NCBI GenBank assembly: GCA_025331565.1
Contig: JAFREQ010000076.1
Location: 2,418,001-2,482,000, forward strand
DNA: 64,000 nt
DNA from: Holacanthus passer
Lineage: Eukaryota > Chordata > Actinopteri > Pomacanthidae
Direction of reading: 5' to 3'
In this document: positions 49,001-60,320 of the stretch, one piece after another
How the letters are laid out: each line of letters opens with the position of its first letter
Numbering within the stretch: position 1 is the first letter of the stretch
Notes under the pieces: generated by a model
What the model was told of the DNA's origin: nothing
What the model saw: only the letters and a program-made list of their open reading frames with translations
Databases searched by the model: none
Position numbers and translations under genes: made by a program

Positions 49001-51753
49001 AGAGGCCACTATGCACATGGACATCAGTGTACCCCCTCTGTGTCTTACACCAGCTATTATTATATATGTGACATAATGTTCGGATGGATTCTATGTAAAT
49101 TTACCTTGTAATTGCTCTGCCTGTATACTGTAGATGAAGAACAGTGTCCAGGTTTTTGATCATCTGCTCCAGTGCGCACATGTGAGCTCGGTTTCTGCCT
49201 GCCTGGATTCTGCTGTATGTACCACACTCACTAGATTTGGCTTCACCTGATTAACAGCAAAACAAGATTGACGCGATAAACATTCATCAACCCTGTTACT
49301 GTTATCAGGGATTTTTTTTTTTTTTTCCCACTAACTACTGCTAATTAGGCCTGAGGACAGTGACAGAAACCTGGATAAACATGCCACAGTGTGCAGGGGT
49401 ACTACAGCAAGCTTGCTTGTGTTTCTTCGAACCATTATGGAAGCTCTGCCAGGAATCTGAAACCAGGATAACTTGGATATCAGCAATTCATGAGTTCACA
49501 CCAGAGAGGTTCTACTTTTACCTTTTTTACCCTTGTGTTCTCTACTTCTGATTTCAGATAAGGGTGAGCATGGCCAGACTTTACTGCCATCAAGCTCCAT
49601 GTACTGTAGTGTGCGCCACAAAATATTTATCCTTTATCCATCTGTCAGATCATTTCCTTTTCCTTGTTTTTGTCTGTCTGTCATCATTGTTTTTACTACG
49701 GAGCAGGCTCACATGGAGGACAGAGGGAAGACGCTGTCCTCTCAAGACAAATGACAGCATTAGTTGCTTGTTTCAAACAGCCCATGTTTGTTTCAGTTCA
49801 AAAACAGGAACTAGAGCGATGGTCTTATAGAACAGTGAGTATGGCAGATGGATGTAAAATGTGTTCAACTCTGACTGCAGACTGAGGATTTGTGTCCTGT
49901 ACCAACAGGCAGTTCGTTACTTAACCTTCACTAAATGCCTACACTTACCATACCTTTAACAATGAGGGCAAATCAGAAAATACATCATTCTGTATTATGC
50001 ACTATGCAGCTGTGTGATATAAGGAGCTGCTGTACGTAAAGTAAGATACTTTGATTTATTCCATAGCATTATTTCAAGCTCATTTTGTTTCCTAAGTGTG
50101 AGCATTCATCTTTAGGAACATATAGTATGGAGAACACCCAACTGGTGCAGATGATATGCTTCAAATGTGCACTTGGCCCACAAATGGATAACTGCAAACT
50201 TTTTTCTTTCCCTTCCTTTTATTTTACACAACTGTGCGTGCTGTCTAAAAAAACGGCCCATGATTGTTTTGATAGAAAAGGGTGACCGATACCTCCCTCA
50301 GCTCTTTCTGTACACAACCTCCCGACCCTTGGCTCTGTCCAAGCAAACACAGTCTGCACGCAATGCACAATGATTAACCCGTAGATCGTCTGTTGGGGGA
50401 GGAATCACTCAGTAGGGAAAAAAACAGGCCCAGTTTCCTGTCTACAACATGCTCTCTGCTGCTCCCTTCTTCTTTCTTTCCATTAGAAAGTTTTCTTAGG
50501 ATGGAAATTTAGATATGGATTTTCTATACCTGACAACCGTGTCACTCAATTCTCAAAACTCAGCTTTTTAAATGTGACCCATCTGTCAAACTTTTGTTCT
50601 GCCTTTACAAGTCAGCAGGCAGCTTTCCAAAGGAGATCAGAGAGTTGTGTGCTGGCTTAAACATTAAACATTTGCTTTATTATGTCTTTGACATTTTTTC
50701 AATTTCTCATCACACTGGCCTGAGAAACACAAAAATGGGGCGTTTGAGGTCTCTGTCATCCATCAAAGATGCTTTATGAATGTGACATTTTAGTCCTACA
50801 AGTGGGTAGAAAAACTAAACCTGCTCATTTTATGACATCTATTTATGATTAATTTATTATTTATGATATTGCTCAATCTAGCATCTGTGGAATTAGATAA
50901 CATTTTACAACAGTCCTACCTCTTTCTTAATCAGGTGCGGTTCTTAATCATGTAATTTGGCCAAAGCTCACAGCCTATGCCACATTCATGTACTTCCACA
51001 TCAAAGGATAAAATAGTTCTAATGAAAGTTATCTACAATAACTCATTTTGCTAAATTTCCCAATGATGCCAATCCACAGCATGCAGTTACTCTGACCCTT
51101 TCCTTATGGTCCCCAGAAAACGGATCAGAGTGAGCCCTCTTTGTTGAAATCAGCCTGTGGATTAACCCATAGATGATAGGCTGGTTGACAGCCCATTGGT
51201 TTGCACTGCAGAAATGAAGGTTGTGGCGGGGGCAACGTGTGTGTGTGTGCGCGTAGGGGGCAGAAGAGGTTAATTTCTGTCATGCATGACTTGTTTTGCG
51301 TGCCAAGCTTATCCATATCTTATTTCCCCATAGAAAAAAAGACAGGCTACCAGAACAAATGCTACAGCCAAAGTATACACTGGTATTTATCCTATAGAGA
51401 ATAAATGGGCTCATAATGATGCAATAAGAGTGAGAATAAACTGGTGAGATCAGAAGCCACAGTGAATCACTGCTAACTACACAAAAACATTACAGGGATA
51501 TTAAACCTACAGGGTATACAAAAAATACATATGAATTGATTTCAAGCCATATTTTTCAATATTAAAACAGTCAATTTGCATGTGGGGGTAATATTCATAT
51601 TCATTCAGGTTGTATAATGAGACACTACATTATATTTTAGAAGAAGGGAACAGAAGGGAATAAAGTTCTAAACCATGAATGAACTTCTTGCCAGTTTCCA
51701 TGTAGAACTACTTTTTTTTGGATGTTTTTACATTTTAAATCATATTAATGCCC
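43086..51753. other. Long non-coding stretch
   Basis: About 8.7 kb with no coding exon, RNA gene or named transposon. A degenerate CA-rich segment lies at 46801-46925, and a T15 run at 49312-49326. The segment 47930-48200 is unique-looking with a TATAAAA motif (47938) and no repeat features; it might be a conserved non-coding element. Open frames up to 120 codons show no family signal. Confidence 0.45.
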
Positions 51754-52082
51754 TTTAAAGCTGCATTAATCAATATTTGGCCACTAGAGGGCAGAGGTTA
51801 GCGTTATGTCCAATATTCTCCTTTTAGCTCTGGTTTGGTCCTGAGAAAAAATATCGGGGTCTTTAGTTTGCTTGCTGTTTGACTTTCTTCATCATCATGC
51901 ACAAAGGCACAAACTTTGAGCAGCTTTGAACAGCTGCTGCTGGAAGCAAGAGTCGAACACTAAATGTGTCGTAAAACCAAAAACACTGAAAGAAAAGGTA
52001 GGCAGAGTGGACTCACAACTCTGTGTGGGCCTGTTATTTTATTCAATATTAATATACAAATATGAATAATTGGAGCTTTAAA
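51754..52082 (-). mobile_element. Terminal-inverted-repeat element family B, full-length copy
   Basis: The termini 51754-51778 ('tttaaagctgcattaatcaa' onward) and 52059-52082 ('tgaataattggagctttaaa') are imperfect inverted repeats about 25 bases long. The interior carries 'ccactagagggcagaggtta' and 'tccttttagctctggtttgg', the reverse-orientation counterpart of the 37011 copy. At 329 bp with no coding capacity it is a MITE-type element. Confidence 0.7.
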
Positions 52083-52615
52083 TATTTTCCTGGGAGATGA
52101 GAGAAAGCTTCTTTTTTTTTTTTTTTTTACCCTGGCGCCAGCATGCAGCCATGGCCAGACCGTTAATTGGGGTCATGACCTCAATTCACTCAATTTACTC
52201 ACTGGCAGTGCTTGGTGGATGGTGCGCTGTGATGCTGCCTGCAGTCAGGATTCGTCCCACCACCACAAAACTTTCAGAACACACAGGCTGACAATCAGAG
52301 GCCAGGTTTTAAATATAGCATAGCAGTCTTGACTTAGGAAAATACATCTTCATTCAGTCCAAAATCTTTGACTTGAGATTCTGTTTTATAATTTTGTTTT
52401 GTTTCGTTTTTTATGTCAAAGCTTATATACAGATCTATCCTTGACTGTAAATATTGTCTTATATTACTTAGGTGGATGCAATGAATAAGTCATTTTTTAT
52501 TAACTTACCTCGATGACAAAACTCAAACTCAAACTACCACTGGAATAAAGTAAAATAAACACTATCTGTGAATGTTCAAACACTGACAAATACGTACTTT
52601 TATTCAAGGTAACTA
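52083..52615. other. Non-coding stretch with T17 run
   Basis: A T homopolymer lies at 52112-52128. Nothing else is recognised. Confidence 0.5.
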
Positions 52616-52705
52616 TACCTGGTCACCTGTCAATGGCGACATGGGAAACACCGGATGATACGTCACAGAGGACGGAAGTTGACTACGTGACTGACGTGAG
52701 TAAAA
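52616..52705. promoter_or_regulatory. Promoter-like CRE/ETS cluster, possibly bidirectional
   Basis: Within 50 bases lie TACGTCAC (52659-52666), CGGAAGT (52673-52679), TACGTGAC (52684-52691) and TGACGTGA (52692-52699), plus CCGGAT at 52651-52656. These are three CRE-like and two ETS-like sites in AT-rich surroundings. A splice-donor match gtgagt begins at 52696 on the + strand. On the - strand, an ATG at 52642 opens eight codons (MSPLTGDQ) that run straight into a gtatag donor. CRE plus ETS clusters are typical of TATA-less housekeeping promoters. No downstream exon was identified on either strand. Confidence 0.45.
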
Positions 52706-53373
52706 CTTTAGCATATTAGGCAACGATGGCTTTTTTTAACAGTACAGACAAGAACTCCTATGATCTCACGCTACTTCACTTTGATTGTTTCACTTTTGTT
52801 TTGCCACGCAGAATATTAATGTTTTGACTCAAAGTGGATTTTAAATTCTAGTTTGTCATAATAGATGCGGTATTGTTTTCAAATCGCATTTCTGATTTCT
52901 GATCATCAGAATAAGGTTCTGTAAAGACATGATCTGAGCTGTTTATAAGTTTTATCCATGCCGGTGTGTCCAGCTGAAAGTGAGCCAAACACTGACACGC
53001 ACAGCGTGTCTGCTCCGTGTCGTGCCTCTGCTTTTTTTTTTTTTTTTTTTTTTGGAGCTGTCGGGTCATGACTCTCCTCAGACACGCATCTTGTGGGTTT
53101 CCCTTTATGAGCTCGCCTTCCTTGGCCTTGCCTATTTGCGCTCAGTTATGACACCTTCGTGATCCACTGGAGAGGGAGAGGTGACAGAAAGATGGATGAC
53201 CGAGATATTTCCGCACGCAACTATTGTTATTGCCGCAGAGCGCACATACTGGCTTGCATAAGGACGGAGGGGGGCAGGAGGTGGGGGGGGGGGACCATTA
53301 GCTCACTTACTAATCTGCTATTCACGCCTGGTCAGGAAAGGAAGGTGATCCGGTGCCCCCCTCCAGTGCATGC
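52706..53373. other. Non-coding stretch with T22 run
   Basis: A T homopolymer lies at 53032-53053 and a G-rich run near 53281-53292. A 35-codon ATG frame begins at 52726 just after the promoter-like cluster. I do not recognise it. Confidence 0.4.
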
Positions 53374-53511
53374 GAGATCTTTCTCTCTTCTACATGCAAA
53401 CACACACAGAGACACACACACACAAGAGATCTTTCTCTCCTCTACATGCAAACACACACAAACACAAGAGATCTTTCTCTTTTCTACGTGCAAACACACG
53501 CACACACACAA
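53374..53511 (+). repeat. Three-unit tandem repeat, units of about 42-52 bp
   Basis: 'gagatctttctctcttctac' recurs at 53374, 53426 and 53468, each time followed by 'atgcaaacacac' or 'gtgcaaacacac' and a variable CA run. The unit length differs only in the CA part, so the array combines a minisatellite with embedded microsatellites. Confidence 0.9.
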
Positions 53512-54094
53512 CATGTGAAAGTATGTTCCTGTGAAGTTGCTCCACCATGTTTGTGTTGAGTTCTTGGTTGCGTGTTAAAGACAGATATCAGCAGCTGATT
53601 TGGTGCTTACATGTTGACCCTGTTATCTATTGATTGTCTCTGTTTTGACCCGACCTGTCGTCAAATCTATTTGACTCTGTCCTCATCACCTGTTGCACCA
53701 GCCACTGGCCTTTTGATAAACCGCAGTCTTATCATGAGATCTATATTTGTCTCTTAAGATTCTGAACCTTCAAAGCTTCCACATTAGATTGATACTGATA
53801 ATGTGTACCTTAAATAAAGCTGCACATTGGGCTGTGTTAGAAAATTGGGTACATTTCATAGAATAAAATGAAAAATAAATGACAGAATCAATCTCACTTA
53901 AAAGATTTGTATGGTGTAACCGCTGTGTTTCTCACTATATATATATATATATACATACAATAAACTTCTTGAATATTGAAGATGGCTACATTGTATTGTG
54001 TCTTGTAATGTATTTTGTGTCTGTGCTCTATTGTGTTATTATTATAAAGTGAATCTGTGAGTTCAAACTATAGTAGTTGAGTCACATTTCAACT
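53512..54094. other. Non-coding stretch with TA microsatellite
   Basis: A (TA)n run lies at 53936-53953. Nothing else is recognised. Confidence 0.5.
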
Positions 54095-54570
54095 AGGGGT
54101 GCAAATGAGATGAATTGTCTTTGAAAGCTTGGTAACTGTACTCAACTACAGTCCATTCAAGCTCTGGAAAGTAACATTTACTCAATAGTGTATTTAAGTA
54201 CAGCTTTGAGGTACTTGTACTTCACTTGAGTATTTCCATTTTATGCTGCTTTATACTTATACTCCATTACATTTTAGAGGGAAATAGCTACTGTAGTTTT
54301 TACTTCACTACATTTTTTTAAAAAGCTATAGTTACTAGTTACTTTTCAGATAAAAATTTTACACACAAAAGAAATGATCAGCTTATAAAATATGATGCTT
54401 TTTTAAGATTTAACTGCTCAGTAGTATAATAAGTAGTTGAAATTAGCTCCACAATGACTAGAAACAACATTAAACTACTAAATCATCAATAATAGTGATC
54501 CAATGTTGTAATAATGGATCACTTTCTCTTTAATTACAAAAGTGAAAATACATTTTGTTTCCACTACTTC
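54095..54570 (+). repeat. Dispersed fish repeat ('gtacttgtacttcacttgag')
   Basis: 'gtatttaagtacagctttga', 'gtacttgtacttcacttgag', 'tatttccattttatgctgct' and 'ttatacttatactccattac' occur in order. This is a signature I recognise from a high-copy percomorph element. The tail becomes AT-rich and its end is approximate. Confidence 0.7.
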
Positions 54571-57422
54571 TTTAGTTTTACTTTTAGCTTGCTATGAAGT
54601 GTTTTGTTCCATTCACAGGTATTATGATTCACTTCCCCTGAAAATACACTGGAACATCACACTGGTATGTTTCACAGGAACTAAGAGTTAAAACTAAAAA
54701 GGGACAGATTTTGGGAAAAGAATTATATCACCACCTTAACCGAGAGGTTAATATAGTATAATCATGTAAATGTGTGCATCAGGACAATAAGAGTACCAGG
54801 CTGTAAGTTGTAACTACAACTTAATGAAACAAGAACTTTTACACCCTGCGTGCAGCAACGAGTTGTATATTGTTTTACTGTCAAATTGAGTACTTTGACC
54901 ATATTGCGTGCAACAGATAAGATAATAATGTGTTCTAGAAAACATCAAATGCAGTTTTATGGAGCACAAGACGACTGTGTCACGCAATCATACCCATTTT
55001 GGCTCCATATTAATTCTTGTCCGCAATGCAGTGAATGGGATATGCTGTAAGTTTGTGTTAGGACATAGGCAACTTTCATGTGAGGTGTCATGACCTGCAG
55101 TCCAAAATAATCCTATTAAGGTTTGCCTGATCTGGCACACGCAAGGCCAGGAATCCGTTCACTGACGTCCTACTGGTCAAGCCATTGTTCTCTTTGATAA
55201 CAGGCTAACTGTATTATTACATTCGTGTTAACTAATGCAACAGTAGAGGAAGCATAAAGGGGCACTCCATTAACTTTACACATTAAATTTAATTAGGTCG
55301 TCATGAGGAGAACTACTGTGAAAACAGCTGTATGTCTTCTGTGGTTTTGAAAAATGATGCAAGGAGGGTCTATTATGGGATATGTCGGCCTCAAGATCTT
55401 GCCCCTTATCTGTTTTTTGACCCTTGTTTGCCTGACCTTTTGATTTTGTTAATACATTTTGAACCGCACTAACTCTGCTATTTGCTTTTTTTAAGAGTAA
55501 TGTGTAATGAGTAATTGATTACATTTTTCAATAACTTACACAACACTGCTCACGATTCCTCAATTTACTATTTAGTAAAATACTAATTTGCTGGAGTACC
55601 TCTTTAATTCCTAGTTACAGGTAACAAAAAGTAATGACTTCAATGGTCAAAGCCTCAGTGTTCTGCCATATTATGACATTTGGTAAAATTTAAAGTAACA
55701 TGTGAAATAAAGACACTCGGGATACCTGCAAACATGTATGTGTAACTTTTATAACTTAGCAAAAGAGTCGTGTTGTTGTCATTGCTTACAAGGGCCACCT
55801 CACTAAGATGGAGGAGCCACATGAGAGTTTAATGTGATAGATCATTGAAGGGAAATTCCTATTTTGTTTTCCAACTTCCTTGAGGTTCACAGCTCATCAG
55901 TAAAGCAGTGATGTTTGAAGCAAGTATTGAGTGAAGTGTTATTCTAAAACCCCACCACCACACCGAGATTTAACAATGTTGAACTTTTTTTTTGTCATGG
56001 TGGAGGTGGGAGCATGGTCTGTGATTTTCATGGTGCAAAGGAGGTGCGCCCTATATCCAATACATCTTTATCTTAACAGTTATTTATGTTTGATTTTCTC
56101 CTTTGACAGGGAACATAAGTAAGTTATATAAGTATCTGCATATGTATAAGATCAGATAAGATATTCCTTTATGAGTCCCATAAGGGGGAAATTTACAGAC
56201 AACGGGGAAATTTTACAGCAAAGAAGAGGCTGTGTAAAATGCTATAAAATTTTGGCGCAACAGTTTTTTGGTTTGGCCACCATGACTGCCTTCTTTTTAT
56301 CTCCCTGTTTTGAAGAGGTTTTATAGGTTCCTGTCAACCCGTAGAGGTGCGTTCATTCATTCGGCTCATGCTAACACAAAGTAAAAACAACCTCCTGACA
56401 GCGGCGGTATGCAAAGAAAGACACGCACACGGCGAAGCACAGGTACACACCTGCTCTGAAGGTGTGTGCGTGACAGCCCTTGCGTGAGTAGAAACTAACA
56501 ACCTCCACAGTCATTACACCTGCTTTTATGTCCAAGAATTCTTTAAGAGGTATATGGCTGTGGGCAAAACATTTTCCCCGTGTTCCTCCTTCCCCTCCCA
56601 CTCCTGTGAAATGGACACAGGCGAGCTAACACCACACACCTCCAGGCCAGCGTCCAGCTCTGCATTCCAGCTCATCCTGTCCATCTTGACACGACCCCAC
56701 CTCTGCTCTCGCTGTGGTCAGCTCTCCACGCAGCTTTGGAGCTATACAGTAGCACTACTCTTCACTTCCCGTAGTAGCCTGTAATCTCTTTAATCTTTTT
56801 AAGAAGTTAGGTTGGGAGACTGGCTCACCACAGAATCTCTCCGCTGATTCACATCCACATCCTTCCTCTTCTGCTCCCCTAGTTTTCTCTCAGAAGGAAA
56901 GAGAATTTCAGCCTTTTCATTTTCCACTTCTTGTTCTTGTAGGAGCAGCTGCTTGAAAGGTGTGATATAATTGAAGCTTGGATGATCATAGGACTAATGG
57001 CTGCAGTGTGACTTGCAGGTGAAGTGCAGTTTCCAGTTTCTCTGGCTGCGAGTGCTACTCACCTGTTGCGATCTGACACATGCTCACTGAGAACGCAGCC
57101 AGCTTTCACCTGAGGCGGCCCACGATCACAGTCGCTCTCATCTTCAATCAGGGTCAGTTTCATCCCTGAGGGACACCATCACACTCGCTTAAAACGCACT
57201 GATTGAGGCGTGAACCAGATTCACTCATGTTGTCCAGTAACAGGAGTTCATTTGGAGGCATTGCTCTGGATTTCAAATTTATTGAGGTTCATCGCACTGT
57301 ACTAAAATTAGTCTCTACTGGCAAGCAATTCTCCCTGGAGATCTTCCATTTCTCTTAACCTACTGACCCACAAGAGCAACCAGATGTCAACCAGCACTGT
57401 GTCCTCCAGTCTCTTGGGAGCA
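54571..57422. other. Non-coding, repeat-bearing stretch
   Basis: 55490-55550 ('agtaatgagtaattgattac' ... 'caacactg') looks like the end of the repeat seen in the opposite orientation at 57423-57620. The family G repeat is at 56143-56230. TTGCGTGAG, a near-consensus XRE, occurs at 56480-56488. No exon is recognised. Confidence 0.45.
56143..56230 (+). repeat. Short dispersed repeat family G, copy 2
   Basis: 'cagataagatattcctttat' followed by 'cataagggggaaatttacag' parallels 27765-27850. Confidence 0.6.
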
Positions 57423-57620
57423 ATGTTGGGCAGTAATGTGATTACAGTTTGAAATTCAGTAATTGCATTACAGTTACTAACTCCAGTAACAATACATTAC
57501 TTTGACAGTACCTTTGTATTGAGCATCAACCTCATGTTTCTCCTCAGACCTGGTGGCGATCTGAACTCTACTGCACTCCTCTTGTGTGTAATGTAATTAC
57601 TTTTTCAGTGAGTAATGACG
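57423..57620 (+). repeat. Dispersed repeat ('caatgttgggcagtaatgtg')
   Basis: A TTAC/GTAA-rich start ('gattacagtttgaaattcag', 'aattgcattacagttactaa') and a matching 'gtaatgtaattactttttca' end near 57590 fit a fish terminal-inverted-repeat element. The interior is not recognised. Confidence 0.5.
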
Positions 57621-57709
57621 TTTTTTCACTTCATCTATACCTGATTTTAAACATATTACACGTTTTCCTCTTATTATGGGATTTTAAAAATTCCCTAAAG
57701 TGTCTATAA

Positions 57710-57735
57710 TTGATTGATTGATAGATTGATTGATT
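57710..57735 (+). repeat. (TGAT)n microsatellite
   Basis: About six tgat units with one tagat interruption. Confidence 0.85.
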
Positions 57736-57855
57736 TTAACAATGGGAACGTATAATCACTGCTCAAATGAGGCTTCATTTTCCATCTGTCTCCCTGCCCT
57801 GACTTCAGATTAAACATGAAATGGTTGTTGCAGAAAGACTCTTCCATGATCCCAG

Positions 57856-57887
57856 ACTCTCTCTCTCTCCCTCTCCCTCTCTCTCTG
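57856..57887 (+). repeat. (CT)n microsatellite
   Basis: ctctctctccctctccctct-type run of about 32 bases. Confidence 0.85.
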
Positions 57888-58059
57888 TGGGACCCGCTGC
57901 GTGACCACTTCACCTTGTTTTACAAGTTCCACTTTTCGTAACTTGTTTTGCCCTTTGCTGGGTTCTCGCCTGTGTGACCGGCCCACACCATGTTGCATGA
58001 CTGCAGTGAATGAAGCCTGAGTGGCAGATTGCATGACTCCAAAGCCCCAAGATCCTCGC

Positions 58060-58410
58060 ATTTACAGAAGCTATAGCGCGCAAATATGCGCACCTTCGTG
58101 CCCGAGCAGGGAGAAAAAAGAGAGTCTGCGCTCTTTGTTCTGCAAGTTTAAGACCCTTGTGTCTTTTCCAGAGGCTGCTGCCTTCGCGTGACTTGACCAA
58201 GCAGATTTAGGATTGTCCAGAAGACCGGGACCCTCCCCTCTGGACGCCAGCTCCGCTTCTCACGCAACCTGCAGCACCAGAGGCGCAGCCCCGAGGCGCA
58301 CGGCGAGAGTCCCCGGAGAGGCGGCGCTCGGCCCGGGAGGACGGGACAGCGCGCAGCCGGACCGAGCTCAATAAATCAGCAACCACAACTTTCACCCGCC
58401 GCAGATTTTT
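58060..58410. promoter_or_regulatory. CpG-rich island with two xenobiotic response elements
   Basis: G+C and CpG content rise sharply here (gcgcgc, ggcgcagccc, cggcgctcggcccggg). The reverse strand at 58256-58267 reads TTGCGTGAGAAG, the classical AhR/ARNT response element of Cyp1a genes. TCGCGTGAC lies at 58184-58192. The island is about 3.3 kb upstream of the likely CYP1A start site. It may be a distal CYP1A enhancer or the first exon and promoter of an unrecognised transcript. The - strand open frame inside it is Arg/Ser/Gly-rich and probably a composition effect. Confidence 0.55.
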
Positions 58411-59520
58411 TTTTAACTTACACCCTTCACTTCACTTCATACGTACACTTTTGGCGTGGTTTCTTGAGATGTACGTATTTCTAAACACAAACAAGCGTGA
58501 ATTCAAAATTGATGTCTGACAACGTAAATAATAAGCCACAATGTGACAACAGTCATTTTTAACCCCAAAGAACTAGAAATATGGTAAAACACAAAAAACA
58601 TAGATTTCATTTTAGAATCATAACCAACCTTGATCATCATGTGAGAAATAATTCCCTATCAAAAAGCAAAGATATCTTGGACACTAAAGGTTATGATGAA
58701 TAGATTACTATATATATAATATTTATAGTATATCTAATACATAATAAATTATATTTTTAATTTTAGGTAGTGAGCCATTTTTATTATTTTTTTTTCATTT
58801 TTCTGTCTTATTTCAGGAGATGACAGGTTTGTTTGTTTTGTTATGACAGGATTATGACTCCTTCTTATGACACTTGGAATTAATACATAAATTAATGAGG
58901 GCCAACAAGAATTAAAATCCCATAGTACCAATGTTTTTTTTCACAGATTAAAATAAAATCAACCTTTATGTTATCCCACATTATGTAGTGTTTCAAATCA
59001 AAGAAAAGGGCTGAACCTTTCACGACACCACACACCAGTATTAGTCTGTAAAGTGATGTCTTGGCATCACTTTGGAGTCATGTTTCGTGAGTTTTGCTCC
59101 AAAAGAGATTTTTTTAGGCATATAAAACTCTGAGCATGTTCCTCATAAAGCACTGACAAAGCAGAGGCTATTGAGTGTGTTTTTTGATTTCCAGTGCTTC
59201 ACTGTTTATACCTCCATCCACCCATTGTCACATGGCTGTAGTCAGATTCAATCCACACAACTGAATAAAATTGTTCTATTCCAGGTCTTTATCCAAGCTC
59301 AGTAAAGACACAGTGACAGATTTAGATTCAGAGCTTTCTGTGATATGACTTCTAATGTAAAGCTCCAGATGACATGAAGAAAAGAAAATATTAGAGCCAA
59401 TGAATTGATCAATGCACAAAAAGCAGCCGATAATGCACATTTAACCTGAAGCAAATCACACCTCAACTGAAGAAACTTTATGAATCTTAATCATTGCACT
59501 AACAAGGATGAGGAGTAGCC

Positions 59521-59568
<48 letters not shown>

Positions 59569-60320
59569 TAAATAAGGGAATATTTTTGTTTTTGATAAAG
59601 CAGGATTTACCTTAAAATGAATCTTTGGCCATATCTGCTGAAAATCCTGTGAATAAATTAGTTTGTATAAAAGCTGCAAATACTAAGAACATGAACAAAT
59701 GAAAAGAAACAAAGCAGATTAGAAAGCAAGCCTAATTAGAGAGACCAATGTAGTTTGAAAAAAGGCAATATAATCCTACTTTCACCTTATTTGGGGCCAT
59801 ACTTTCACCATGATCCTATCAGGAATAATTCACCTTTTGATAGTTGTGACAGCAGATATTTGTGGTCAGATCAGGGTATTCTCCATCACTGACTGTCACA
59901 CACTTAGACAGGTCACAGATTTGAGTGAAACACCTGATGCACATCGGACAGACTGACAGGCCATACAACAGTGCACAGATCCAAAGGTGTAATCTGTGAT
60001 CATTTCAGAGTCCTAAAAGTTAATCACTCTTGTAACTCTCATTTCACAGTTCATGGCTATATATCAAAATAAGTTATGAGAAATCGTGCTTTTTAAGCCA
60101 CAAATGGTGCAGAGCAATGGTACAAAGCTCACTTTAAATATGAAACGCTGCTGTGAATATCTAGCTAGAAAAAAAATTCTGTGGGTATAAAAGGTTAAAA
60201 AGAGGTCATGGTACTGAACTCATCTACCCTCAGAGTCCAGCAGTGCTGCACGATTGCCCTCTCCTCCCCTCCCTCCCCAGCATCCTCTTCAAAGGGGAGG
60301 TGAGGGTTTGATCACTGTGC
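58411..60320. other. Non-coding AT-rich stretch between the CpG island and the CYP1A promoter
   Basis: A TAA/TGA trinucleotide microsatellite lies at 59520-59573. No exon or named repeat is seen. Confidence 0.5.
59520..59573 (+). repeat. (TAA)n microsatellite
   Basis: About 17 trinucleotide units, interrupted in the middle by two taatga units. Confidence 0.95.

Noticed and set aside
58207..58395. 62-codon - strand open frame in the CpG island
   Set aside because: Arg/Ser/Gly/Ala-rich composition is expected from random G+C-rich DNA. No family resemblance.
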